64,000 nt of DNA. It comes from Trissonchulus latispiculum (lineage: Eukaryota; Nematoda; Enoplea; Enoplida; Ironidae). Within the stretch, counting starts at the first letter, position 1, and every line of letters starts with the position of its first letter. The DNA lies in the NCBI GenBank assembly GCA_030248195.1, contig JASAND010023015.1, positions 1-64,000 of the forward strand, given 5' to 3'. A program made the translations under genes and the position numbers. This document shows, one piece after another, positions 12,401-46,230 of the stretch. The notes below the pieces were generated by a model. That model was given only the letters and a program-made list of their open reading frames with translations, did no database searches and was not told where the DNA came from.

Positions 12401-12976
12401 GAACTGACCCGGTGACTCGGTGACCTGGTGACCCGGTTTCATCTTTGTTTTCAACATTGACGAACCAGCAGTAACTTGGATCGAGAATGCAGGCCAACGC
12501 ATAAATCCCGTCGAAATCGTGGAATGAAGGATCTGTTGCGAAACGAAAACGTCCCGTCAACTCTGAGACAAGACCGTCAACCAAATGAGAAAATTACAAC
12601 TCAGCGCAGACTTGCGCACACACAAACACACACAAGGGCATAAATCAATAAATATGTAGCGGGACTGGAGAAGTCTGTTTAAGTATATTATATTTAAGTA
12701 TATTAGACATCGCTGAATCAAAACTGGGTTTTGATTCAGCGCTGAATCAAAACCTAGTTTTGATTATAGCCTTGAATCAAAACTGGGTTTTGATTTTTTA
12801 GGTTTTGATTTTTGATTTTTGATAAATTTGCCTTCGCGTTTTGATTTTTGATTTGATTTTTGATTTTTTACAGTCTGAGTTTTGATTTTTGATTTGATTT
12901 TTGATAAAATCAAAACTCAAAATGGGTTTTGATTCAAGTTTTGATTTTTGATTTTTGATTTATCAAAACAACACTA
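9499..12976. mobile_element. hAT-like element, 8-bp TSD (CAGTCAAC), nested in the 9410-13625 element
   Basis: CAGTCAAC is duplicated at 9491-9498 and 12977-12984. The ends are TAGTGTTGTTTTGAT and its complement ATCAAAACAACACTA, matching the hAT rule of an 8-bp TSD and a YARNG terminus (TAGTG). The right arm (12715-12970) and an internal stretch (10347-10530) are dense in TTTTGATTTTTGATTT and the complementary ATCAAAAC. GC-rich blocks built on GACCCGG and CCGGGTC words lie at 10720-10925, 11120-11210 and 12345-12440, suggesting further smaller elements inside. The long open frame at 10609-11232 runs through these repeats and does not look like a transposase. Confidence 0.7.
10301..10345 (+). 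repeat. Dispersed repeat with GGGGCC palindromic core
   Basis: Reads ACAGGTCTGCAAAGGAATAT followed by TGCCCCCTTTTGGGGCC and ACTTGTT-like sequence. Near-identical copies are at 139-182 (plus) and 4953-4994 (minus), and a partial copy at 28100-28130 (minus). The CCCC/GGGG halves can pair in a short stem. The nature of the repeat is unknown. Confidence 0.6.
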
Positions 12977-13633
12977 CAGTCAACTCTTTTTCAGTTCATC
13001 CCCACCTTGTCTATTCTTTTATAAGGTATCCCCTGTTTGTAAACTCTTTTTCATGCCATCCCCACTTTGTCAGCTCTTGTTCGAATTATTTAGTTTTTCT
13101 TAGGGTTGAAGAAGTTTTCACAAATAATTTTAGTTCATTTCAACAGAATACTATTCATTGAAAAGTTTGAAATGTGTAAAGATAAAAAATTAGTTTAACA
13201 AAATTTAATCTGAGTTTAAAGTTAAATTAAAATTTAATAAATCGTTTTTTGAGTGTGTTCCGTGCCAAATCATATTTGACTTAAAATTAAATATTTCTAT
13301 TTAAATTAATTAACAAAAATTAATAAGCTTTTAAAGCTAAAACTTCATTTCGGTGCATTGCAGGTGAAAGGTGCATTGCATGCATGCAGTGAAAGATTGC
13401 ATTGCAGGTCCCTCCAGGAAAAAACTGATTGACTCGAAAACAAGTTGACTAAGTAGGGATGACACGGAAAAGAGTTGACAAACTGGGGATGCCCTATAAA
13501 ACAGTTGACTAGTGGGGAAGAACTAAAAAAGAGTTGACCAACTGGGGACGACCTTAATTATAGGGATTTGAGTTGACTAACTGGGGAGTTGATAAACTGG
13601 GGAATTAACAAACTGGGGATACGCCTGCTGATT

Positions 13634-14324
13634 TTCCTCATAATAGGTCTGTGCCACTGAATAAACAATTCAGACAATCAGACAATTTTCGGTGTCTCTC
13701 AGTCTTTAGACTAATGTTAGTTTTGTACAGCACGTCTAGTATAAAGTTAAACTTCCAAGTTGGGTCTTGCTTTGGATCAATTCGGCAACCGTGGTAAAGC
13801 TTCATAATGTTGCTTCCCTTTTCCGTTTTTCCACACTGTTGAATAGCTTCAGTTTTTTAGCCTAGTTTTTGTTGAAAGCAAGGAGTAGAAAACTCTGGCT
13901 GTCAGACAAAATAAATGCATAAGAAAACGCATATTAGCTGCTAACTGAAACATTTTAATAAATCGTATTATTTGATTTTCAATTTGAGAAACACTGTAGA
14001 TCCAGTGCTGTGACGAAAGAAAGCAAGTAGGTAACCAATATATGTAAATTCTGTGTATAATCCCGCCTTAGACTGGAAAACTAAAGGGTTTTCCGCAGTT
14101 TACCCGTGCCTTATGTGGACGACTTTCCTTAGACAATTTCAGTTCACTACATACATTATAACGAATCCCTGCCAAATTTGTTCACATAACTAGTTAAAGC
14201 GACCTAAATTTAACTGAATCCTTTTCATGAAAGGGTTAAAACTTAAAAGTATTAAAATCAAGGTTATCAAGGAGTATGTATTCAGTAAAGTGAGAAAAAA
14301 TAATTTAAACAGTACAAGAATTAA
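13634..14324. other. Non-coding, nothing recognised
   Basis: AT-rich sequence between two transposons. No gene-like frame, repeat end or RNA gene seen. Confidence 0.4.
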
Positions 14325-14711
14325 GGAACTCTGTCAAAAATAAATCGTAATTTTAAACGTATCTACGATTTTCTACTACGTTTCTAAAACATAGTAGTGG
14401 CTTTCTTCAATCGCAGTAACTTTTTAAGCTACTACGATTTTAAGTCGTAACTACGTTTTATCAAAAGCCGCATGGGTCATAAAAACTAGCATAAAAACTA
14501 AGTTGTACACTTGCTAGCGCTTATGCACGAACGTAAGTTCAAGCAGAAACTATTTCAGCAGCAAGATTTTATCACAGCTTAAGGAGTCCAGCAGTCTGCT
14601 ACGATTTTTTTAGCAAAAACGTAGTTTCAAGTGAATGAAATCGTAGCAGACACTTAAAACAAAACGTAAGTGATACAACGTAGACTACGTTATTATTTTT
14701 GACAAAGTTCC
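14325..14711. mobile_element. MITE with TAA target duplication (PIF/Harbinger-like)
   Basis: The ends are GGAACTCTGTCAAAAATAA and its near-complement TTATTTTTGACAAAGTTCC, each next to TAA (14322-14324 and 14712-14714). A TWA duplication is the hallmark of PIF/Harbinger elements. The interior is full of CTACGATTT / ACGTAG words in both orientations. A lone copy of the same end (AGGAACCGTGTCAAAAATAA) occurs at 46371. Confidence 0.6.
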
Positions 14712-14829
14712 TAATTTAAATTTAATTTTAACTCTGCTCCATTCGACCCAAATTTTTCGCGAATAGGTCCTACGTCTCGAGTTTATGCGCGGACGTGAAG
14801 GAGCCTAATGCTGAGATACTGATTTTAAT

Positions 14830-15717
14830 GGTAGAATTAAATTGAAACACAAGATGAATTAAAGTAATGTGAAGGGAAGATAGCAGGTAGAAAGGCATCT
14901 GAGAAGCTTTGATAAGTTAATGCTTAGTGAATATTCAGTTTGCGCTTGATGCAGTGTATTCAATTCCATTAGTAAACCGTTGAACTTTTCTGTGAATACC
15001 TGTGCTTTCTTTGCAAACATTTAAGCAACCTAATATGACTCTGTAAAAGGCGTATATACCCTGGCCACTAATGTACCTAAATTGAAGTCATGTTGCATTG
15101 CCTCCTCTCTTTCGCTATTAAGGCTTTCGTTGACCTAGGCTTGCTCCTCAAACATTTGTGCAATACTAGCGAAGTAGGATTACAACTCAGGATTTTCACC
15201 ACCGTTGTCTCAAATAATTATATCTGAACAAATGTAAAGTTTGGTTAAACTTTGTGGGAGCAAATTTGGACACCAATTATCAGTGTCAGCAACCCCCTTC
15301 CCTCAAAAATGCATACTTTCTAAGCTGGCACTATCCAACCGGAGCACCGACTGGGGTGAGGTGGCTGTAAAAAGGTGACAACTAAAAGCAAACAGGAAAA
15401 TCTCATAAACTTTTGTCCGTGAACCTATTTTGTATAAAATTCCCTCACAGCCAGAGGCCGTTTTGTTTCCACGTGTGAAGATACTTTTGTCGTCGCGTTC
15501 AACATCACCTCTAATCACCCGTTTCCAGCTGCGGTAACCACACAATCTACTACTACCAACTTACTCTATGTTTATTTGTTTCTATGTTTATCTGATGCAT
15601 CCAAAATATCGAGTAATAAATATTTTAAATAATAAAAGTTTAAATTGAAAATGTTGAACAATATTTCACAAGAAGTGCATTTGGAATATACGTCTGTGCT
15701 ATTAAAATTTTAAGGTA
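14830..15717 (+). promoter_or_regulatory. Upstream region of gene A, conserved with the region upstream of gene B
   Basis: Blocks at about 14875-14970 (GATAGCAGGTAGAAAGGCAT, then GAAGCTTTGATAAGTTAATG) align with about 22970-23065 upstream of gene B. The last 60 bases before both start codons also align (CTATTAAAATTTT against CTATTAAGATTTT). This is either shared promoter sequence or simply part of the duplicated segment; no TATA box or initiator can be assigned with confidence. Confidence 0.4.
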
Positions 15718-18700
15718 ATGTCGCTGCCTTGTAACATCTTCCGCTTCCTCTTCTTAGCTGGATTGCTAGGAGGCTTGCTTTGCGTGCAAGGAAGAACGGT
15801 GTCGTCGATTTCTCCAAGTTTGGAAGAATGTTATAACAGGATGGAGAGACTGAATTGGCCCAAACATGGAGGTACACAAAACATTTCATATTTATTTATT
15901 TATCTATGCTTTCTTAGCGTGATTTCCATTATTCAGGTGAAACAAACTATTCTAGTTATTCGACATCCTATTCTACTGCTCAAGCACACTTTAACAAGGG
16001 GGGTTAGGGGGGGGGCTAGGGGACCCCTCAAAAATTGGAGGTTCGGTAAAAGGGCTACTAAAATCAGAGCCAAGAGATAAGGGACAGTGCCAGGAAAGGC
16101 AGGTCAAACTGAAAATTAATGGAAATTTTAGCCAAAAATAGCTAAAATTTTTTAAATTTTCAAAAAATTTCCAAAAAATCGCTAAAATCTGCCTATTTTG
16201 CTCTACAATGGCTGTGAAATAGATAAATAAGGCGCTAAATACGCTCAAAATTTGCAAAAATTGCACTTTCTCTAGTAAATTTTCTGCTGGGACCCTCCTC
16301 CCAAATTTGAGATAAGGTACAAGGGCAGGTAAAATTTAGGCTAAAACAGGTACAGGGCCCCTGGGGAATGGCCAGCCTTGTTAATGATGATGATAATGAT
16401 GATAATGACAATGATGTATGATTACTACTATTACTAATATTTTATTTAATTAATATTTTTGCGATGCATACTTTCTGCATAATTTCACATAAGCGTTCTT
16501 CCTTGTTCTTTCCCGTAACCCTGCGTCCGTGAACTTTGGTCAGTTCAAATTGTTGCATTATGACGCTGAATGGTGCATTAGGGTGCCTGTCGCGCTAGGG
16601 CGCCCAGTATGTGCGTTGGAGCGCCTGAATATCTTCACATGAATTATTAAGCTAATGCATGAAACCTAGAGACTGAAAAATGGCCCCAACGTCAGGAATT
16701 GGTACCCTTGTTAATTTATGTGCTCAAGTCTAATATTTTCAATTTGTTGGGCATGCATTGACACACCTGGCTCCCGCGAGGCCTGGTAGCAGAGCATACG
16801 ATTCTGAGTTTGACTATGAATTAGTTCAGTGTCAGGCAGGCGACCGTTAGCATTTATATACTCGGTACTCATTGATGTGACGTGATGTTGCGTTTAAGCG
16901 GAAGGAGGACCGAATGTGAAGGGTAATAGGTTTTTGCAAAAAACCAAAATGACCGAAAAACTTTGATTTTACCTAAACACAACTAAATTTTTCGATGCTC
17001 GACACCACCCATAAAAGATTGACTATGGTGAACAGTTGTTCTTGTTTTGGTGAAAAATAAGCCTGGAGAATTTTGTAATCGAAAGTAAAGAAGAGTTACC
17101 AAAACCAAAAGGTTATCAGTCTGCAAACTTTTGCAGCGTCTGATAAGAGTTCTTGCCTGAAAGAAGCTGGAGACTTTAGGAATTTCGCTTTTTCTCGGCA
17201 ATCCGTAATTTCATCCGTTAAAATCCAATTTTGCTCTGTTGGCAGCAATATTAATTTGCATAGAGAATGCGTTACAATAATCGTGAAACCGATAAGACTA
17301 AATAATGTTCTGCTGGAACGGAGACCTAAGCGAACCTCTAGTTTTGAATGGGGAAGGATAAATTATAAGAAATATTTACATAAAATCACAAAAGCACAAA
17401 ATTTAGACCTTCTAGTTTTAAACCTAAACCTAAACTAACCTAACCTAAGGGTTGTACATAGCTCTTGACCCAGCCACCAGCTGCTGGAACTCCTGTAATA
17501 CAATATTATTCTGCATACAATGCTGGAATTAATCTAATGAATCAATGAATCACAACACGTCACACAGAACGCACAGAAATGAACAAATTAGTTCAGAATC
17601 CGGATTATACTGTCTGTATTGACAATTGTATCATTTAGGCCCAGGCTGGTGCGAAGCAACATGGGATTCTTTCCTGTGTTGGAATTCAACTGCTCCTGGC
17701 TCCACAATAAGACAACACTGTCCTCCTATCAAAGGGCTTGATACTTCAAGTTAGTGCTCTACACTACCATGCTTCAGTGACGGAAGGCGACCTTTTGCTT
17801 GGAAAAGTATCTTTTCCACAATCCCCCCACTAAACACAGACAGGCTGGGTTTGTGGTTTTTCGGAGATCCAAATGCGTTCACATTTTGGCAGGATACTAC
17901 CTGAGCCTCAGAGATTTTAAAATTTTAAAAAGTTATAGGCGGCAGCTTCCTTTGCTCTCTATAGGTGCAGTATATTCGTTGTACGTTGAAAAAAGAGAAG
18001 ACAGTTGGTCAGATTTTAGAGTATCGTACAAAACGAAACAAAACATTACTTTGTTTTACTACTTTCGTTTCGCACAGTGAGCATACTTACAATAAGCTTC
18101 ACAATTATGTAAGTATCTGTTTAAAACTATAAAAATTTTAAGCTTTCAGCGCGAACGTATAACTCGCGTTCTCATCATCTATTTTATTACAGAGTTTGCC
18201 GAAAGGACTTGTGGGAAAGACGGCAGTTGGCTGGACGTATACGGAGAGCAAAGTGGCAGCAAACATTCACACGGCTGGACAAATTATCCCAACTGTTTCC
18301 GCTCTGCGGTACGACTTGTATATCAGTAGATTCCAAATTATCACATTGCTGCATTAGGCAAATTTTTTATGTTCTGGACAAATGCAGTCAAGAGTCCAAG
18401 CGTTCGGCAGAAAACACTGGAATTACCGGCGGGGTTTTCGTGTGTCGCTTATTACAGCTTAGCACATATGCGTGTAAAGCGTACGTTCTTTCGTCAAGGT
18501 TTGTCAAGATAAGCGACACACGAAAGCTCAGGCGAATTACCATAGAAGACCTTTCTTCCCTGCCGAAAACTTCCATGAACTTCAAAGACTTGAAGAATTC
18601 ATTGTATAACGTTTGCCTAAATTTTCTCAGCACCAGCTTTTAAAATGAAGTGAAGTGAAAGGTTCCAATTTTTAGCTTAGATTGTTTTACTGAGACACCC

Positions 18701-19504
18701 CGAGAAAGAGAATGTTATCAATCGATAAATAATTAATCCTTCACATTTCGAATGACTCTCGATGCACCTTTTAAAAGCTAGAAGCAGTCGAATTGTTGCA
18801 AAATCTTAATTTTTGCAAAACTTCTATTGCAGAAAGTCAGCTAATTTAGTCATTTATTTGGGACTAAATGCAGCATCTCCTATCGCTTGTTGGAACGGCA
18901 TTGCCGGTATCTTCCTCCAGTTGATGCTGGAATCGTCTGAGCCAAGTGCTCGATCAAGGCTCAATGTTTTCTAAATTAACCCTACATAGTGACGGAAAGC
19001 TGTTGAAATTGCCAATTTCTAGCTGGTGTAGGAATATTCTCCCAAACGTGGGTGACGTGTTTTAGAAAGAGGGACAGACTGTTAACTGTTAACCTAGACT
19101 GTTAACCTGTAATATGCCAATGGTCCGGAAGAAAGATGCCAACATCAGCATGAGCTGCGCGCCCAAACAAGTCGATCTGTCTTCAAAACTAAACATTTAT
19201 GTTTTAAAAGTCTCATTTTCTTCTGTTGGCTAGAGCGCAAATAGGGTTTGGAAATTAAAATAATTTTCTTGGGATCCAGAAGAATGTTCTTGCTTACTAT
19301 GCATACCCTGAATATTACTGTTGATCGCTTTAGCGTTGCCGATATATTGTTGTTAGCGTGCATTTTCAAAGCTTTGATTAATATTGTAATATAAATTATT
19401 ATTCATTATTAAGACTAATATTTATTTCAGAATTGTATTTAATTATTTTAAATATTTCATATTAAAATAACATTTCTATATGCTTTCAGGATCTTCGAAG
19501 TTAG
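15718..19504 (+). CDS. Gene A: secreted HRM-domain protein, class B GPCR ectodomain without 7TM
   Basis: Exon 1, 15718-15871: signal peptide (hydrophobic FRFLFLAGLLGGLLCVQG), then LEECYNRMERLNW. Exon 2, 17639-17749: GWCEATWDSFLCWNSTAPGS and HCPP. Exon 3, 18193-18308: RTCGKDGSWLDV, then HGWTNYPNCF. Splice phases are 1, 1 and 0. Together the exons hold the six cysteines, the WD and CW pairs and the GWTNY motif of a secretin-type hormone-receptor (HRM) domain, which binds peptide hormones. A terminal exon at 19490-19504 adds DLRS and a stop, with AATAAA at 19556. The product would be about 131 residues and secreted. The 1.2 kb between exon 3 and the terminal exon contains no TM exon, whereas the paralogue gene B has them. 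Reading past the exon 3 donor meets a stop after a few codons. It could be a soluble hormone-binding protein or a truncated pseudogene that still has intact splice sites. Confidence 0.72.
15995..16380. mobile_element. TTAA-flanked MITE in intron 1 of gene A
   Basis: TTAA is present at 15991-15994 and 16381-16384, with inverted ends CAAGG and CCTTG. The left end is G-rich (GGGGTTAGGGGGGGGGC). The interior repeats short words such as AAAATTTT and GCTAAAAT. This is typical of a non-autonomous piggyBac or Kolobok element; no coding capacity. Confidence 0.5.
16385..16420. repeat. Imperfect GAT/AAT trinucleotide microsatellite
   Basis: A short run of GATGATGATAATGATGATAA-type units directly follows the TTAA element. 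Confidence 0.6.
16530..16630. repeat. Dispersed GTGCGTTAGGGCGCC-type repeat, partial copy
   Basis: Contains GGTGCATTAGGGTGCC and CGCGCTAGGGCGCCCAG, matching 913-1000 and 52930-53095. It starts with CCGTGAACT..GGTCA, as does the copy near 52908, suggesting that this word marks one end of the element. Confidence 0.5.
18428..18533. mobile_element. 106-bp MITE with 8-bp TSD (GAATTACC), just after gene A exon 3
   Basis: GAATTACC is duplicated at 18420-18427 and 18534-18541. The arms are inverted: TTTTCGTGTGTCGCTTAT and ATAAGCGACACACGAAAG. The homologous stretch after exon 3 of gene B (26696-26930) lacks it, giving an empty-site comparison. An 8-bp duplication fits hAT-type transposition. It lies in what is probably the last intron of gene A. 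Confidence 0.8.
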
Positions 19505-20157
19505 AGAAGGCACATCGAACTTCGTTTCAAGTTGTATATGGCATTACTTTTGCCGAATAAATTGCTGTTATAAATGTTAATTTTGAATATTGTAACTACT
19601 GTGTGATAAGTCTAAACGCCTGTATACTCTAAGTTGCTCATCTCATACGAAAATTGATACAACGGGAGATAAAAACATAAGACAAAAGACTATCTAAGTA
19701 TTTAGCAATCCTTTTAATATTTCACATTCTTCAGACTTGGCATTCTTTCGTACTCCATTTGAAAACCCCGTTGTATGATACAAGTGTAACTAGTGTACAC
19801 AGGTAGTCAAGGGGAGGGGGGAAGGAGGGGAAATCCCCCCTCGGCGAAGTCGTCCACAACGGGTCGCGAAATTGCTCCTACAAAGGGTAAAAATATTTGC
19901 CACAAGGGGTAAAAAAATTGCACAAAAAATAGGTTTTACGACTAAAATTTCCAAAAATTTTCCGAGTTCGCTGGAATTTTTAACTGTTTTTTGTTAAAAA
20001 ATGGCAAAAACTGCTTAAAAATCATTTCAAAAGTACCCCTAAGAAAAAGCGCTCTCACAAATACTCGCGTTCTCAAATTTGCTTCCACTAGGGTCTGTGA
20101 AACTTGACATTCCTTTCAGGTATGCTAGTGCATAGTATAACTAGTGTATAGAAACAG

Positions 20158-20363
20158 TGGAGCGAGTCTAGAGAGAACATCTGATAAGAGTGAAACCCTG
20201 AAGTTAACCTAGACGACCGTTCAAATGTACCTATGTGTCAAAGTAGAAAACCTCCATGCGATTTTACTTTATGAATCACTAGTATAAAATTGAACAGTTC
20301 ACTGCTCAGACAAACTCAACATAACTCATAAAATTACGAGAGACGTATACAATTGAAAAAACA
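20158..20363. repeat. LTR-like direct repeat, copy 1
   Basis: Begins TGGAGCGAGTCTAGA and ends AATTGAAAAAACA (TG...CA). It aligns over its length with 22415-22616 at roughly 80-85% identity by eye. No flanking target duplication was found. Confidence 0.5.
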
Positions 20364-22414
20364 ATTACGAGGAACCAACAATGGGGATTACCATTCAACC
20401 CCAAGTATCGTACCCCCCCAGAACCCCTAACCAGACTCACTATACAAACTATACACTGAAAAAATTGAAGATTAAAATTCCTTTAATACTTATCCGGCTA
20501 ATACCGTAACTAGCCCGAAAAGAAATTAGCTTCATCATTTCAAATAAGGCAATTTCACAATTTTAATCACAATTGAGTGATTTCATAAAATTAAATTCAC
20601 TTTTGTACTTTAAACTTGAAGATAGCAACCACATTATTTCACTGCTGCGCCCCGCGCAGCTAACAATCAGCAACTCAGTTAGTAATAGTAATTGTATAAT
20701 AGTAATAATAATATTCAACAGGATACCCCCTCTTTTCCGCCGAAGGCCCCCGCGCGGCGACTACAACAGATGTCACATTGTAGTTTTTTTAGACGAGATG
20801 CTGAAAACTACGTGCATTAAAAGTGGAGCAAAACGATCCGCACCGCCAGCGAACTACTTGGCTCACAGTCAGACCTGATTGACTCTTCGAACTGCGACTG
20901 GGTAAAACTGTGTCGGATGTGACAAACTGACTGACAAACTAACTGACAAACTAACTAACAAAAATACTGAATATTCTAACTGACAAACTAGACTATACTA
21001 CCTGACAAAAACTACCTACTAAATATTTCATAAAAACACCACAACTTCCTAGACAAGAATACACGTTCAGTAACCTCCGCGTCTGGAACCGAAACGACAA
21101 GTCGGCATACGTTACCCACTGAATTTCTCCCCTCCTGATAATATACTAACTACAAAGATTACCCTAAACTGAACAAAAGCCTAATTCAGACCAAGCACTT
21201 TTTTCTGTTTCCACTATCGCCAACAGAAGGCACCGGACAATATGAAATCGCTGACTCCCGGTGAGCTTCTGTCTGTGTTAGCACGCCGGGAGCAGATGGG
21301 GGTATGAGCTCCGTACACAACAAAGTGACCATCACCTAAGCCCAGAACAAAAATTAAAGTAGTAAATGTAAAGCAATACAGGCGGTAAAGAATCAATGCA
21401 ATGACGACAAGAAAACAAATGCAACAACACACTACAAACACCCCTTAACTGCAGTACAAATTCGCCGGTGTGAGCGCCCGGAAACGACCCAGTCTTAGGC
21501 AACAGCCTCGAGAAACCGGCCCCAACAGGAGAAAGGTAAAGTGTAAGAATTTAGAAAATTCTGGATTTTTCTCGCCCGCTTCGACTGTGCTATTAAATCA
21601 TTAAATTGAGAGCCAGGAGTCATAACTGGCTCCTCCTGAATAGGTTCTGGAGTCTGCAACAAATTCGGTCCCCCAGACACGGATTTTACAGTAGTTTCCT
21701 CTGTAGAAATTCGAATTTCGGGGGAATTAGCATCTTGAAGAACTTGGGGAGCTCCCGACTGTGACGTAAAGGGCAGAGACTCCACGGATTGAGAGGCCTG
21801 GGGGGACGCCCCAGGTATAGGGACCGGATCACACGCCCCTCAAATGTTCTCTCCAAATGGCTGCCATACTTCGGGTCAGAAAATGACGCAAAGGCCCCCA
21901 ACTGATACTGAGTCCGACACAAAGTTTTGTGAGGGGAAGGAATTCGGAAGGAAAGTCCACCTCTCCCTCCTGACCCTTTATTCATAACAGGTTTGGCCTT
22001 TAAACCTTGTCTTTATCGTAGTAGTAGGGGGAGATCGGGTAATGCGGGTGTTTGGGGATTCCCCTCGATAACTGGGACTGTTCCTCCCGGACTGACGTTG
22101 GGGGAGGGACCCTCGACCACGACCCCGACCCGACCCCCTGATTTAGCAATACGTTGCTTTGAAACCATGGGTCTCCTCTTGTCCAATTCTGTCAAACTAT
22201 GATAATAGCCCCAAAGTTGGTCTCTTCGTTTTTCACGTCTCTCGTATTCTCTTTTTCTCTCATAAAATCGTAAGGTAGTAGACATCTACCGAAATGTAAC
22301 GGTCGCCATCTTTTGTAAGATACAAGTGTATCTCATTAAATTAACTATTGCGTTCGACTTCAGTAAAGATTGCAGGTTGGTGTTCGGTGTGTGATGGCTA
22401 GGCCATAGAGGGAG
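20364..22414. mobile_element. Interior between two LTR-like repeats; possible gag remnant on minus strand
   Basis: On the minus strand three broken frames follow one another: 22285-22016 (charged start with KREYERREKRRDQLWGYY), 21985-21686 and 21785-21495 (proline- and acidic-rich). They look like a decayed gag-type polyprotein, but I recognise no zinc knuckle or protease. A purine tract AGAGGGAG immediately before copy 2 would be a polypurine tract only if the element ran on the plus strand, so orientation evidence conflicts. About 2.4 kb in total, too short for pol; a non-autonomous LTR element is the best reading. Confidence 0.35.
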
Positions 22415-22616
22415 TGGAGCGAGTCTAGATAATATCTGATAAGAGTAAAAACCTGAAGTTTACCTAGACGACCGTTCAAATGTGCTTTACCAAAACAGAA
22501 AAATCCGCCATACGACTTTGCTCTATGAATTCCTAGTATGAACTTTAACAGTTCACTTCTCAGACTAACTCAACATAGCTCATAAAATTACGAGAGACGC
22601 ATATAATTGAAAAACA
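22415..22616. repeat. LTR-like direct repeat, copy 2
   Basis: TGGAGCGAGTCTAGATAATA ... AATTGAAAAACA; the partner of 20158-20363. Shared words include CCTAGACGACCGTTCAAATG and CATAAAATTACGAGAGACG. Confidence 0.5.
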
Positions 22617-23380
22617 TCGCAAGTCCACCTAATCCCAAAGCCCCAGCAAGCAGAAATATAGCAAAACACTTTGGTCGACAGCGTCTGTTCCGTTACAGGA
22701 AAGGACATAAAAACTCCAGGCGTGGGGCGACACAGACTAGAAAGAAGTTTCGAATAAAAATGTGTTCAAAACTCGAATAAAAATGTGTGTTCAATACTCC
22801 AGAATATATTTCCCGAGTTCAAAAGATTTGACTCATGCGTACCCAGTATTTTCTGTTGCAGTGCTTTCCAACTTTACAAAGAACCTAGGCTTAGTTATAT
22901 TGTTTTGAACGCAGACTTAAATTTAAATCAGATTCATGTCAAATGACTGCTGCTCTGGTGGGAAGCTAAGATAAGCTGGTTGGAAGGCATTTGTGAAGCT
23001 ATGATATCAGATTGTTAATAAGTAGCACATATTCTGCTTTCGTTTGATTTAGTGTTTTCAGTTCTAGTTAGTTAAGGGTTTAACCTACCTTTCTGTGCGA
23101 AGACTCTGCGAATTGAACGTAAGCAACTCTACGAAAATGTTGACTCAGCAAAAGCACAAAAGTCTATCAAAGTTGCGAATTCAAGTTGTTTTGCATCCTT
23201 TCGTTTACGATTAACAATTTCATTAAATTTGATTGTTGCTTAAAATATCTGTAGAAGAACGGCAAGATGATTAAAACTAATATGATGATTAAGACACGTC
23301 TTCATTTTGATGCAATGAACTTTTTCAGCGACATTTCACTGAAGTTTGAAAATAGTTTTGCTATTAAGATTTTGACGTAG

Positions 23381-46230
<22,850 letters not shown>

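Larger units (their letters stand above)
9410..13625. mobile_element. TIR element with CCCCAGTTTGTCAACT arrays, 8-bp TSD (TGCTGATT), split by a nested element
   Basis: TGCTGATT occurs directly at 9402-9409 and 13626-13633. The termini are inverted: GGTTTGTCCCCAGTTTGTC on the left, and the complement GGCGTATCCCCAGTTTG on the right. Both subterminal regions are arrays of CCCCAGTTTGTCAACT-like units (9420-9498, and 12985-13080 with 13430-13615). Removing the nested insertion leaves only about 730 bp, so this is a MITE-like element without coding capacity. An 8-bp TSD with GG termini would fit Merlin or an atypical hAT element; the superfamily is not settled. Confidence 0.7.

Noticed and set aside
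16765..16830. tRNA-like A-box TGGTAGCAGAGCA
   Set aside because: No matching B-box, cloverleaf or 3' acceptor complement could be found nearby; at most a SINE fragment.
18209..18643. A 144-codon plus-strand frame overlapping gene A exon 3
   Set aside because: It reads exon 3 in the wrong frame and crosses a MITE insertion. The HRM frame with matching splice phases and a paralogue explains the region better.
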